Assembly (NCBI RefSeq): GCF_028737265.1
Contig: NZ_JAQZAK010000002.1
Location: 930,001 to 994,000, forward strand
Reading direction: 5' to 3'
Length of the DNA: 64,000 nucleotides
DNA from: Actinomycetospora callitridis
Lineage (GTDB): Bacteria > Actinomycetota > Actinomycetes > Mycobacteriales > Pseudonocardiaceae
Shown here piece by piece: positions 1 to 7,919 of this stretch (its first letter is position 1; each line of letters opens with the position of its first letter). Made by a program: the position numbers and the translations under genes. The notes beneath the pieces are model-generated. The model saw nothing but the letters and a program-made list of their open reading frames with translations, was not told the origin of the DNA and made no database searches.

Positions 1-1
1 C

Positions 2-43
2 GCGGTGGTGGCCGGCGCCGCCTACCGCCGTCGCGTCAGCTGA
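2..43 (+). CDS. 3' end of a gene running in from the left edge
   Basis: The first frame that closes reads AVVAGAAYRRRVS then TGA at 41-43. It looks like the end of a membrane helix followed by a basic tail. Only 13 codons are visible, so no family can be named. It converges with the acyltransferase gene. A short repeated stretch of CCCAGCCCCGGTCCG lies just after the stop. Confidence 0.35.
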   Translation, partial: AVVAGAAYRRRVS

Positions 44-83
44 CCCGGCCCGCCCAGCCCCGGTCCGCCCAGCCCCGGTCCGC

Positions 84-1148
84 TCAGCCCAGGAAGGCGT
101 TCCGCCGGCCCGCGAGCAGGCGGTAGAGGGTCTGCTGGATGTTCTCGCGCACCTGGTCGGTCAGGTTGAACACCAGCATCGGGTCGTCGGCCGCGCTCGG
201 GTCGTAGGAGTCCGTGTGGATCGGCTCGCCGAACTCGATGTACCACTTCGACGGCAGCGGCACGAGGCCCAGCGGTCCCAGCAGCGGCCAGGTCGGCGTG
301 ATCGGGAAGTAGGGCACGCCGAGCAGGCGCGCGATCGGGCCGAGGTCGGCGATCTTCGGGTAGATCTCCTCGGCCCCGACGATCGAGCACGGGATGATCG
401 GGACGCCGCAGCGCAGCGCGGCCGAGACGAAGCCGCCGCGCCCGAAGCGCTGCAGCTTGTAGCGGTCGGCGAAGTCCTTGCCGATGCCCTTGAACCCCTC
501 GGGCCACACGCCGACGAGCTCGCCGGCCGACAGCAGGGCCTCGGCGTCGGCGTTGCAGGCGAGCGTGTGCCCGGCCTTGCGCGCCGCGGCACCGACGCCC
601 GGGAGGCCGAAGACGAGGTCGGCCGCGAGCATCCGCAGATAGCGCGGCACGGGCAGGTCGTCGTGCGTCGCGACCGTCGTCATGAGCGCGTCGAGGGGCA
701 ACGTGCCCGAGTGGTTGGCCACGAGCAGCGCACCGCCGGAGGTCGGCACGTTCTCGGTGCCGATGGTCTCCACCCGGAACCACTTCTCGTAGAGCGGGCG
801 CAGCAGCGGCATGACCACGTTCTCGGTCAGGTCGCGGTCGAACCCGAAGTCGTCGACCGCGTAGCGGCCCGTCAGCCGGCGCTGCAGGAACTCGCCGACC
901 TCGGCCACCCGCGCCTCGAGCTCCGTCGGTCCCGACGGGGCCGGCAGCGCGGCCAGCTCGCCGCCGGTGGCGGGCTCGACGGCGTCCACGGCCTCCTCGG
1001 TGGGCCTACCGTCGCCGTCCAGCCCGCGCGCGGCCGCCGTGCGCTCGGTGAGGGATCCGATCCCCGGTCGGCTCGCCCGCCGCGGCGCGGGACGGGGTCG
1101 CGGACGACCTCCGTCCTGGCGCAACGGGATGACCCGGGCCTCGGGCAT
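84..1148 (-). CDS. Lysophospholipid acyltransferase (PlsC family)
   Basis: Predicted 354-residue 1-acylglycerol-phosphate-type acyltransferase acting at the membrane on phospholipid or related acceptors. The HX4D motif NHSGTLPLD (His146, Asp151) and the VWPEGFKG block further on are the PlsC signatures. About 120 residues of low-complexity N-terminus precede the domain. I chose the ATG at 1148 because GAGGAG lies just upstream; a longer open frame to 1304 only translates the 15-bp repeat. It follows the NAD epimerase with the same partner as in mycobacteria (Rv0501-Rv0502 order, from memory), so a shared envelope-lipid role is likely but unproven. Confidence 0.85.
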   Translation of the reverse strand: MPEARVIPLRQDGGRPRPRPAPRRASRPGIGSLTERTAAARGLDGDGRPTEEAVDAVEPATGGELAALPAPSGPTELEARVAEVGEFLQRRLTGRYAVDDFGFDRDLTENVVMPLLRPLYEKWFRVETIGTENVPTSGGALLVANHSGTLPLDALMTTVATHDDLPVPRYLRMLAADLVFGLPGVGAAARKAGHTLACNADAEALLSAGELVGVWPEGFKGIGKDFADRYKLQRFGRGGFVSAALRCGVPIIPCSIVGAEEIYPKIADLGPIARLLGVPYFPITPTWPLLGPLGLVPLPSKWYIEFGEPIHTDSYDPSAADDPMLVFNLTDQVRENIQQTLYRLLAGRRNAFLG

Positions 1149-1169
1149 GACGTCTCCTCGCGGACGCTC

Positions 1170-1214
1170 GTGATCGGACAGCTGGTGGTCGGACAGCTCG
1201 TGGTCGGACAGGGT
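1170..1214. repeat. Three tandem 15-bp repeats between epimerase and acyltransferase
   Basis: Units at 1170-1184, 1185-1199 and 1200-1214 share the core TCGGACAG. On the minus strand they would encode SDHEL-SDHQL-SDHER if translation began upstream of 1148. No binding protein is recognised; replication slippage would explain them. Confidence 0.7.
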
Positions 1215-1225
1215 GTGGTGCGGGG

Positions 1226-2278
1226 TCACGAGCCCGTGGGCAGGGCGCGCGCGACGGCGACCGCCGCGTCCTGGGCCTGCCCGAGCCTCGACGGATCGAT
1301 CCACGGGCGCAGCCCGCGCCCGGCCACGAAGTCGTCGAACGCCTGCACCGTCGTCCAGCGTGGCGTGAACCCGAACTCCGTGCGCAGCTTCGTGGTGTCC
1401 ACCACGCGACCGAAGTTCAGCAGGCGCATCTGCTCGGGCGAGAAGTCGACCAACCGGGCGCGCCGGGTGAACCGCCCGACCAGCGGCACCGCGGGCTGCG
1501 GGATCGGCAGCGGGAACCGGCCCGCGCGGCGGATCGCCTGCGAGAGCATGAGCACCCCGGCGCCGCCGACGTTGAACACCCCGGGCAGGTCCTGCGCCGC
1601 GGCGCGCTCGAGCACCGCGACCGCGTCCTCCTCGTGCAGCAGCTGCACCCGGGCGTCGTATCCCAGGACGACCGGGACCACCGGCAGCGAGAAGTACCGG
1701 ACGAACGACGTGTCGATCCGCGGGCCGATGAGATTGACGAACCGCAGCGTCGTCACCGGGATGTCCGGCCGGCGTCGAGAGAAGCTGCGGACGTAGCCCT
1801 CGATCTCGACCGCGTCCTTCGCGTAGCCCCCCGGCGGGATCGCCTTCGGCTCGGTGGTCTCGGTGAACGTCGCCGGGTCACGCTTGCTCGCGCCGTAGAC
1901 CGCGCTGGTCGACTTCACCACCAGGCGCCGCACCGTGTCGGAACGCTGGCAGGCCGCGAGCAGCTGCATCGTCCCGATGACGTTCATCTCCATCATCATC
2001 GAGCGCCCCCCGGACTGCCCGGGATTGCCCGAGAGGGACGCGTGGACGACGGTGTCGACCTTCGCGGTGGAGATGACCTTGCCGATCAGCGGGTTCCGGA
2101 TGTCGACGCGCACGAACTCCGCGCGGCCCATCCGTCGCCGCATCTCCCGCGACGGCGGCGTGGTGTCCACGCCGAGGACGCGCTCGATCGACGGGTCGGC
2201 CGCCAGACGCGCCGCCAGGTGGCCGCCGAGGAAGCGGCTCACCCCGGTGACGAGGACGACGGACGGCGCCTCGGGCAT
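1226..2278 (-). CDS. NAD-dependent epimerase/dehydratase (extended SDR)
   Basis: 350 residues. The nucleotide-binding loop VTGVSRFLGGHLA at residues 10-22 and the VDTVVHAS strand end mark an extended Rossmann SDR acting on an NDP-sugar or similar compound. I do not see a textbook YxxxK catalytic pair; the nearest candidates are SAVYGASK and GGYAKDA, so the chemistry is uncertain. It matches the position of Rv0501 ('galE2') next to the acyltransferase and bS22 genes. Galactose epimerase activity should not be assumed. Confidence 0.85.
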   Translation of the reverse strand: MPEAPSVVLVTGVSRFLGGHLAARLAADPSIERVLGVDTTPPSREMRRRMGRAEFVRVDIRNPLIGKVISTAKVDTVVHASLSGNPGQSGGRSMMMEMNVIGTMQLLAACQRSDTVRRLVVKSTSAVYGASKRDPATFTETTEPKAIPPGGYAKDAVEIEGYVRSFSRRRPDIPVTTLRFVNLIGPRIDTSFVRYFSLPVVPVVLGYDARVQLLHEEDAVAVLERAAAQDLPGVFNVGGAGVLMLSQAIRRAGRFPLPIPQPAVPLVGRFTRRARLVDFSPEQMRLLNFGRVVDTTKLRTEFGFTPRWTTVQAFDDFVAGRGLRPWIDPSRLGQAQDAAVAVARALPTGS

Positions 2279-2338
2279 CAGCTGGGCATCTCCTGGGGTC
2301 GTGCGGCCGACGTCGGGCCCCTCGCGGGCCGGACGGGC

Positions 2339-2440
2339 CTACTTGCCGAGCTTGCGACGCTGCACGCGGGTCTTGCGGAGCAGCTTACGGTGCTTCTTCT
2401 TCGACATCCGCTTACGACGCTTCTTGATGACCGAACCCAA
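2339..2440 (-). CDS. Small ribosomal subunit protein bS22 (33 aa)
   Basis: An extremely basic 33-residue protein starting [12 protein letters not shown] and ending RVQRRKLGK. This is the actinobacterial bS22 / AURKAIP1-COX24-domain protein found in mycobacterial 30S structures (Rv0500B type). The start is a TTG at 2438-2440 preceded by AGAGG at a good distance; no ATG or GTG gives the conserved N-terminus. Its place between the HTH gene and the epimerase is the conserved mycobacterial order. Confidence 0.93.
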   Translation of the reverse strand: MGSVIKKRRKRMSKKKHRKLLRKTRVQRRKLGK

Positions 2441-2549
2441 TGGAGTACCTCTCGTGAGCAGGACGCGACCGACGGGTCGCGGACACACCACCGTACCGGC
2501 CGCCGCCGTGGCGGCCGGTGGGTGGAGGGCCGATGAACCGACGGCGGCG

Positions 2550-2783
2550 TCAGCCGGCGTCGAAGTACGAGCCCCGCAGGTACTCGTGGACCGCGTCCTC
2601 CGGCACACGGAAGCTGCGGCCCACGCGGACCGCGGGCAGCTCTCCGTTGTGCACCAGCCGGTACACGGTCATCTTCGACACCCTCATGGCCGCCGCCACC
2701 TCGGCGACGGTCAGGAACTGCACCCTCGCCAGGTTGTCGCCGTCGGTCCGTCGCGGGCCGGGGCCCGCGTTGTTCTGGGGCAT
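2550..2783 (-). CDS. Small helix-turn-helix protein, excisionase/AlpA-like
   Basis: 77 residues. [20 protein letters not shown] (residues 23-42) is a MerR/AlpA-type helix-turn-helix and [16 protein letters not shown] is the following wing and helix. Despite the family name it is probably a housekeeping transcription factor: it keeps the Rv0500A position beside bS22 and proC, with no integrase nearby. ATG at 2783 has GGAAGG upstream. The target is unknown. Confidence 0.85.
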   Translation of the reverse strand: MPQNNAGPGPRRTDGDNLARVQFLTVAEVAAAMRVSKMTVYRLVHNGELPAVRVGRSFRVPEDAVHEYLRGSYFDAG

Positions 2784-3008
2784 GGGTCACACGCCTTCCC
2801 GTGGCACCGGCCGTGCCGCCGGGCTTCCCCTCCCGGCGGTTCGACACGCCGTGCCGTGCGCGTGAGAGTAGCGGGACGCGTGTGACGTCTGGTTCGTGAC
2901 CACCCGACCGTGCGGCAGCCGCGCACCGAGGCGCGTCAAGCGTCCACGCCGACACGCCGGAGAACGATCCCGTCACGACGAACGGATCCCCGGCACCGCC
3001 CGGCGCGC
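2784..3008. other. Intergenic, proC to HTH gene
   Basis: 225 bp with no convincing gene. It carries the putative promoter region of the HTH gene. I see no strong terminator or operator. Confidence 0.5.
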
Positions 3009-3851
3009 TCAGCCGTCCTGGCGCCCGAGGGCCACGGAACGGTCACGAGCAGCGGCGACGGCGCGGGCGAGGGCGGTGCGCAGGCCCTCGGCCTCGAGCG
3101 TGCCGAGCGCGGCCGCGGTGGTGCCGCCCGGCGAGGTGACGGCCTCGCGCAGCAGGCCCGGGTGCGGGGCGACGCCCTCGCGGCCGTCGCTGCCCGCGGT
3201 CGTCAGCAGGCCCCCGGCGCCCTCGACGGTGGCGGTGACGAGCTCGGTGGCCGTCGCGCGCGGCATGCCGAGGGCCACCCCGGCGTCGATCATCGCCTCG
3301 GCGAGCAGGAAGACGTAGGCGGGCCCGGAGCCCGACAGTGCCGTCGCGAGGTCCTGCTGGGACTCGGGCACGCGGACCGTGCGGCCCACGGCGGCGAGCA
3401 GGCCCTCGGTCAGCGCGAGCTCCGCCTCCCCCGCGGCCGCGCCCGGCGAGAGCACGCACATGGCGCGGCCGACGAGCATCGGGGTGTTCGGCATGACCCG
3501 CACGACGGCGGTCTCCGCCGGCAGCCGCGCCTCCAGGCTCGCCGTCGGGATGCCCGCGGCGAGGGACACCACGGTCGGCCGGGCGTCGCCCCGGTCCGCG
3601 AGCACGTCGTGCACCTGGTCCAGCGCGGTCGGGACGTCGCCGGGCTTCACGGCCACCACCAGCACGTCGGCGCGCCGCGCGGCCTCCGCCGCGTCGACCG
3701 CGCCGATCCCGTACCGCTCGCCGAGCTCCGCGGCGCGCGCCGCCACCGCCTCGACGACCAGCAGCTCACCGGGGGCGCGGCCCGCGGCCACCAGCCCGCC
3801 CAGCAGCGCCTCGCCGATCTTCCCGCCACCCAGGACCGCGACCGTCTCCAC
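3009..3851 (-). CDS. proC: Pyrroline-5-carboxylate reductase
   Basis: 280 residues, the usual ProC length. It catalyses the last step of proline synthesis in the cytoplasm, reducing 1-pyrroline-5-carboxylate with NAD(P)H. The dinucleotide-binding start is VAVLGGGKIG; the C-terminal signature is seen in ALSGSGPAYVFLLAEA and SPGGTTAAAL. The GTG at 3851 with GGGAGGA upstream is preferred to a longer frame whose extra 60 residues are Arg-rich shadow. It lies 20 bp after the isomerase gene, probably cotranscribed. Confidence 0.95.
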   Translation of the reverse strand: METVAVLGGGKIGEALLGGLVAAGRAPGELLVVEAVAARAAELGERYGIGAVDAAEAARRADVLVVAVKPGDVPTALDQVHDVLADRGDARPTVVSLAAGIPTASLEARLPAETAVVRVMPNTPMLVGRAMCVLSPGAAAGEAELALTEGLLAAVGRTVRVPESQQDLATALSGSGPAYVFLLAEAMIDAGVALGMPRATATELVTATVEGAGGLLTTAGSDGREGVAPHPGLLREAVTSPGGTTAAALGTLEAEGLRTALARAVAAARDRSVALGRQDG

Positions 3852-3871
3852 GGCCCGATCCTCCCGCGACC

Positions 3872-4696
3872 TCAGACGCGCGAGCGCGGCAGGTCGGTGC
3901 CCAGGTGCAGCCGTGCGAACAGCAGCGACTCGGCCAGCATGTCGAGGCGCTCGTTGCGCGAGCGGGCGCGCCGGGTGCTGATCTCGACGACGACCGTGCC
4001 GTCGAACCCCGAGGAGCCGAGCCGGCGGCACACCTCGGCGCACGGCTGGGAGCCGCGCCCGGGCACCAGGTGCTCGTCACGCTCGACGCCCGTGCCGTCC
4101 GCGAGGTGCAGGTGCACGAGCCGCTCCCCCATGCGGTCGAGGAGGGCGAGCGCCTCGTCCCCGGCCGTCGCGGTGTGGGAGAGGTCGAGCGTGTAGTTGC
4201 GCGCGCCGGGCTTCGTCGGGTCGTGGCCGGGCGTGTAGCTCGACCACCGCAGCGGGCCGCGCCGCAGCGGGAACATGTTCTCCATCGCGATGCGCACGCC
4301 GTGGGCGCGCTCGAGCTCGTCGATCTGCCGGGGCAGGCCCAGCGCGTAACGGCGCTGCCAGCGGAAGGGCGGGTGCAGCACCACCGTCGGCGCCCCGAGG
4401 CTCGCGGCGAGCACGGCGCTGCGGCGCAGGCGCTCAGCCGGGTCCGGCGTCCAGACCCGCTGGGTGATCGCGAGGCAGGGGGCGTGCACCGCGAGCACGG
4501 GCATGCCGGTGCGCTCGGAGGCGCGGGACACCGCGGCGAGCCGCTGGCTGTCGGGGTCGGTCCACACCATGAGCTCGACGCCGTCGTAGCCGAGCTCGGC
4601 CGCGACCTCGAAGGCCGAGTCCATGGGCTCCGGGAACACCGAGGCGGTCGACAGCGCGACCGGCGGGCCCCCGCGGGGGGAGGGGTGGGACGCCAC
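3872..4696 (-). CDS. Sugar phosphate isomerase/epimerase-like TIM-barrel protein
   Basis: 274 residues of the xylose-isomerase-like TIM-barrel family (AP endonuclease 2 fold). Typical metal-site strands are visible: GYDGVELMVW, VLAVHAP, VLHPPF, RIAMENMF, YTLDLSHT, LVHLHLADG and GTVVVEIS. The substrate is unknown. GTG at 4696 begins 3 bp after the stop of the upstream membrane-protein gene, so translation is probably coupled. The position matches Rv0498. Confidence 0.82.
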   Translation of the reverse strand: MASHPSPRGGPPVALSTASVFPEPMDSAFEVAAELGYDGVELMVWTDPDSQRLAAVSRASERTGMPVLAVHAPCLAITQRVWTPDPAERLRRSAVLAASLGAPTVVLHPPFRWQRRYALGLPRQIDELERAHGVRIAMENMFPLRRGPLRWSSYTPGHDPTKPGARNYTLDLSHTATAGDEALALLDRMGERLVHLHLADGTGVERDEHLVPGRGSQPCAEVCRRLGSSGFDGTVVVEISTRRARSRNERLDMLAESLLFARLHLGTDLPRSRV

Positions 4697-4699
4697 GGA

Positions 4700-6169
4700 T
4701 CAGCGGCTCAGCAGCACGATCGCAGCCGGGGACACGGTGACCACGAGTCCCACGACGACGGCGAGCACCGTGGTCTGCAGGTCGTCGGAACGTCGCAGGG
4801 CCCGCACGCCGAACACCAGCCCGGTGGTCGCGGCGGCGGCGAGCACGAGCGCCACCACCGGCTGCTCCTGCCACAGGTAGGAGAAGACCGTCCACAGCAC
4901 GGCGCCGAGCAGCGCGCCGAGCACGAGCTGGACGATCATCACTGCCCAGTCCTTGGCCGAGCTGGGGCGCTCCTCGGGCTCGTCGTCGTACTCGTCGTCC
5001 AGCTCGTCCCCGTCGTCGAGACGGGTGCGCTGCGGGGCGCGCCCGAGCCCGGCGGGGGCGTCGTCCGGCTCGTCGTCGAACCGGTCCTCGAACCGGTCGT
5101 CGTACTCGTCGTCCAGCTCGTCGTCATCGTCGTCGAGGTCGGGACGGGCCATCGGCGAGGCCGCCGTCGCCGGGCCGCCGCGGTCCTCCGCGGGGCCGGC
5201 GCCGCGCTGCGGGGACGCGGCCGGGGGCTGGGCGAGGGGCTGGGCACGCGGGGAGGCCGCCGTCGCGGGGCCGCCGTCCCCGACCCGGGCGGCCGGGACC
5301 CCGCCGGGTCCCGCCGGCATGCCCCGTGTGGGCTGGGATTCCGTGGGGTGGGCGGCGGTGGGCTGGGCGGCCGTGGGTTGGGCGCTCGGGGGCTGGCTCG
5401 TCATCGGCGGGCCCGCGAAGGCCTGGGTGCCGGTGGTCGGCGGGGCGGGACGGCCCGGGGGCGGGCCGGGCGGTGGTCCCTGACGGGGGCTCGGCGGGGG
5501 GCCCGGCGGAGGTCCGGACGGGCCGGCCGGCCACGGGTCGCGCCGGGGCTGCTGATACGCGCCGGGGCCGTGCCCGCGGGGGTCGTGGCCGGGAGCGCGG
5601 CTCCCGTCGTCGTACCCGCCGAGCTCGTAGCCGCCCGAGTCGTAGCCACCCGAGTCGTAGCGCCCGCCGTCGTACTGGCCGGTCTCGTACTGGCCGGTGT
5701 CGTACTGGCCCGTCCGGTACTGGCCGGTGTCGTACTGGCCCGTCCGCTGCGGGCCGCTGTCGTACTGGCCGGCGCCGTACGGGTTGCCGTCGTACCGACC
5801 GTTGTCGTACTGGCCGTTGCCGTACTGACCCTCGTCGTACCGGCCGCTGTCGTACCGGCCCGCGCCGTACTGGCCGCCGTCGTCCTGCCCGGTCTGGTGT
5901 CCGGGGGACTGGTACCCGCCGGTGTCGTAGCCGCCCGGCTCGTAGCTCCCGGTGTCGTAGCCCCCGGTGTCGTAGCCGCCCGAGTAGCCGCCCTGGTCGT
6001 ACCCACCGGCGTAGCCGCCGGGCGCCTCCGGGGCGGAGCCGGCGGCCCCGTCGTCCTCGGGCTCGTTCGTGCGGCGACGCCGGGGCTGCTGGGACTCCGC
6101 GCTGTACGCGGCCAGGAGCTCGGCCACGCTGCGCTGGGTGCCCGGACGGGGCCCGTCGTCCCTGTTCAC
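4700..6169 (-). CDS. Tyr-Asp-repeat disordered protein with C-terminal membrane domain
   Basis: 489 residues. After a short conserved head (RSVAELLAAYSAE) come roughly 30 copies of a 5-6-residue unit such as GGYDT, GQYDT or GRYDS (about residues 50-185), then a Pro-rich linker and acidic stretches (DLDDDDDELDDEYDD). About 90 C-terminal residues hold three predicted membrane helices, for example MIVQLVLGALLGAVLWTV. The Rv0497 gene holds the same position. GTG at 6169 lies 5 bp after the ppx stop, so it belongs to the ppx transcript. The repeat is predicted cytoplasmic and intrinsically disordered. Function is unknown. Confidence 0.8.
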   Translation of the reverse strand: MNRDDGPRPGTQRSVAELLAAYSAESQQPRRRRTNEPEDDGAAGSAPEAPGGYAGGYDQGGYSGGYDTGGYDTGSYEPGGYDTGGYQSPGHQTGQDDGGQYGAGRYDSGRYDEGQYGNGQYDNGRYDGNPYGAGQYDSGPQRTGQYDTGQYRTGQYDTGQYETGQYDGGRYDSGGYDSGGYELGGYDDGSRAPGHDPRGHGPGAYQQPRRDPWPAGPSGPPPGPPPSPRQGPPPGPPPGRPAPPTTGTQAFAGPPMTSQPPSAQPTAAQPTAAHPTESQPTRGMPAGPGGVPAARVGDGGPATAASPRAQPLAQPPAASPQRGAGPAEDRGGPATAASPMARPDLDDDDDELDDEYDDRFEDRFDDEPDDAPAGLGRAPQRTRLDDGDELDDEYDDEPEERPSSAKDWAVMIVQLVLGALLGAVLWTVFSYLWQEQPVVALVLAAAATTGLVFGVRALRRSDDLQTTVLAVVVGLVVTVSPAAIVLLSR

Positions 6170-6174
6170 CCGAC

Positions 6175-7167
6175 CTACCGTGCCTCGTGGAGGGTCGGTC
6201 GTCCAGTCGCGAGGGGCCCGCCGACCGACAGCACCCCACCGCCCGGCTGCACCTGGTCGAGACGCCCCAGGATGATCCCCTCGCGGAGTGCCCAGGGGCA
6301 CACCTCGACCTCTTCGAGGCCCAGCGCGGTCATGGCCTCGTGGGCCACGATCGCGCCGGCGACGAGCTGGTGCGAGCGGCTGGCGCTCACGCCCTCGAGC
6401 TCGGCGAGGTCCGCGGAGCTCATCCGCGAGATGAACGCCACGACCTGGCGCAGGCCCGCCGCGGACAGCCGCCGGCGCACCCGGGGCCCGGCGCTGCGCG
6501 GGGCCGCGCCCGTGAGGCGGGCGAGCGAGCGGAAGGTCTTGGAGGTGACGACGGCGCGGTCCGGCGTGCCCTCGCCGAGCAGCGTGTTGGCGGCCGGGGC
6601 GAGCACCTCGTGGGCGTACTCGGTGATCGACTTGAGCTCGCGGCGCTGCGGGGGGTCCGTCGTGAACCAGTCGCGGGTCAGCCGGCCCGCGCCCAGCGGC
6701 ACGGAGATCGCGTGCACCGGGGCCTCGTCGCGCCCCACCGCCATCTCCAGCGAGCCGCCGCCGATGTCGAGCACCAGGAGGTGGCCCGCGGACCAGCCCA
6801 GCCAGCGGCGGACGGCGAGGAACGTCAGCGACGCCTCGTCGGGCCCGGAGAGCACGTGCAGGTCGACCTCGGCCTCGATGCGGACCCGCTCCAGCACGGC
6901 GTTCGAGTTCGACGCGTCGCGCACCGCGGACGTCGCGAACGCCAGCAGGTCCTCGCAGCCCAGCTCGATCGCCTGGCGGCGGGCGTCGGCGACGGAGGCG
7001 ACCAGCGCGTCCGCGCCCTCGTCCGCGAGCCGCCCGTCGCGGACGTGCTCGGCCAGCCGCAGCGCGGTCTTGGTGGAGTGGGTCGGCGTCGGGTGCCCGC
7101 CTCGTTGGGCATCGACCACCAGGAGATGGACGGTGTTCGAGCCGACGTCGAGCACACCGAGTCGCAC
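6175..7167 (-). CDS. ppx: Exopolyphosphatase / Ppx-GppA phosphatase
   Basis: 330 residues of the ASKHA-fold Ppx/GppA family, hydrolysing inorganic polyphosphate or (p)ppGpp. VLDVGSNTVHLLV at the N-terminus is the phosphate-1 loop and LVLDIGGGSLEMAV the phosphate-2 loop; VSASRSHQLVAGAIV is the C-terminal signature. The start is GTG 7167, with a -10 hexamer 7 nt upstream and no ribosome-binding site, so it is probably leaderless. It is adjacent to regX3, tying polyphosphate breakdown to phosphate sensing. Same order as Rv0496. Confidence 0.92.
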   Translation of the reverse strand: MRLGVLDVGSNTVHLLVVDAQRGGHPTPTHSTKTALRLAEHVRDGRLADEGADALVASVADARRQAIELGCEDLLAFATSAVRDASNSNAVLERVRIEAEVDLHVLSGPDEASLTFLAVRRWLGWSAGHLLVLDIGGGSLEMAVGRDEAPVHAISVPLGAGRLTRDWFTTDPPQRRELKSITEYAHEVLAPAANTLLGEGTPDRAVVTSKTFRSLARLTGAAPRSAGPRVRRRLSAAGLRQVVAFISRMSSADLAELEGVSASRSHQLVAGAIVAHEAMTALGLEEVEVCPWALREGIILGRLDQVQPGGGVLSVGGPLATGRPTLHEAR

Positions 7168-7174
7168 GGCGGCG

Positions 7175-7180
7175 AGTCTA
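7175..7180 (-). promoter_or_regulatory. -10 box of a leaderless promoter for ppx
   Basis: TAGACT on the minus strand, 7 nt before the GTG start, with no Shine-Dalgarno sequence. Transcription would begin at or next to the start codon. Confidence 0.6.
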
Positions 7181-7205
7181 GCGGGGGCCCGAACAGCCGC
7201 GATCG

Positions 7206-7919
7206 TCAGGCGTCGAGCTTGTAGCCCAGTCCTCGCACGGTCACGAGGTGCCGCGGTGCGGCGGGCTCCGGCTCGAGCTTCGCCCGCAGCCGCTTGACGT
7301 GGACATCGAGGGTCTTGGTGTCGCCCACGTAGTCGGCGCCCCAGACGCGGTCGATGAGCTGGGCGCGCGTGAGCACCCGGCCGACGTTGCGCATGAGGTA
7401 CTCGAGCAGGTCGAACTCCTTGAGCGGCAGCGGCACCTCGGTGCTCCCGCCGGGGCCGTCGACGGTGACCACGTGGCGGTCGACGTCCATCCGGATCGGG
7501 CCGGCCTCGAGGACCTGGCGCTCGGACCCGCCGGGCACGGCGCCCTCGCCGTCGGCGTCCTGGCCGCGGCGCAGGACGGCCCGGACGCGGGCGATCAGCT
7601 CGCGTGCCGAGTAGGGCTTGGTGACGTAGTCGTCGGCGCCGAGCTCCAGGCCCACCACCTTGTCGATCTCGGCGTCGCGCGCGGTCACCATGATCACCGG
7701 GACCGAGGAGCGCTGGCGCAGCGCCTTGCACACGTCGGTGCCGCTCATGCCCGGGAGCATGAGGTCGAGCAGGACGATGTCGGCGCCGTGGCGCTCGAAG
7801 TCGTCGAGCGCGGCGGCCCCCGTACCGGCCACCGAGGTCTCGAAGCCCTCCTTGCGCAGGAGGTAGGCGAGCGGGTCGGCGAACGACTCCTCGTCCTCGA
7901 CGATGAGCACGCGGGTCAT
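7206..7919 (-). CDS. regX3: Phosphate-responsive response regulator RegX3
   Basis: 237 residues, OmpR/PhoB class. Receiver domain residues 1-118: acidic pair EDEE, phospho-acceptor Asp in VLLDLMLPG, switch Thr in MVTA, Lys in VTKPYSA. The winged-helix DNA-binding domain begins near residue 138 and ends TVRGLGYKLDA. It activates phosphate-scavenging genes through Pho-box direct repeats. ATGA overlap with senX3 couples translation; mycobacteria have a repeat spacer here instead (from memory). Confidence 0.95.
   Translation of the reverse strand: MTRVLIVEDEESFADPLAYLLRKEGFETSVAGTGAAALDDFERHGADIVLLDLMLPGMSGTDVCKALRQRSSVPVIMVTARDAEIDKVVGLELGADDYVTKPYSARELIARVRAVLRRGQDADGEGAVPGGSERQVLEAGPIRMDVDRHVVTVDGPGGSTEVPLPLKEFDLLEYLMRNVGRVLTRAQLIDRVWGADYVGDTKTLDVHVKRLRAKLEPEPAAPRHLVTVRGLGYKLDA

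Noticed and set aside
5590..6020. CRISPR or minisatellite reading of the GTCGTA-rich repeats
   Set aside because: Units of 15-18 bp without spacers encode the YD repeat of a conserved membrane protein.
3905..7297. 1130-codon plus-strand open frame across several minus-strand genes
   Set aside because: It crosses four well-supported genes, is full of His/Arg/Gly/Pro runs and shows no domain.
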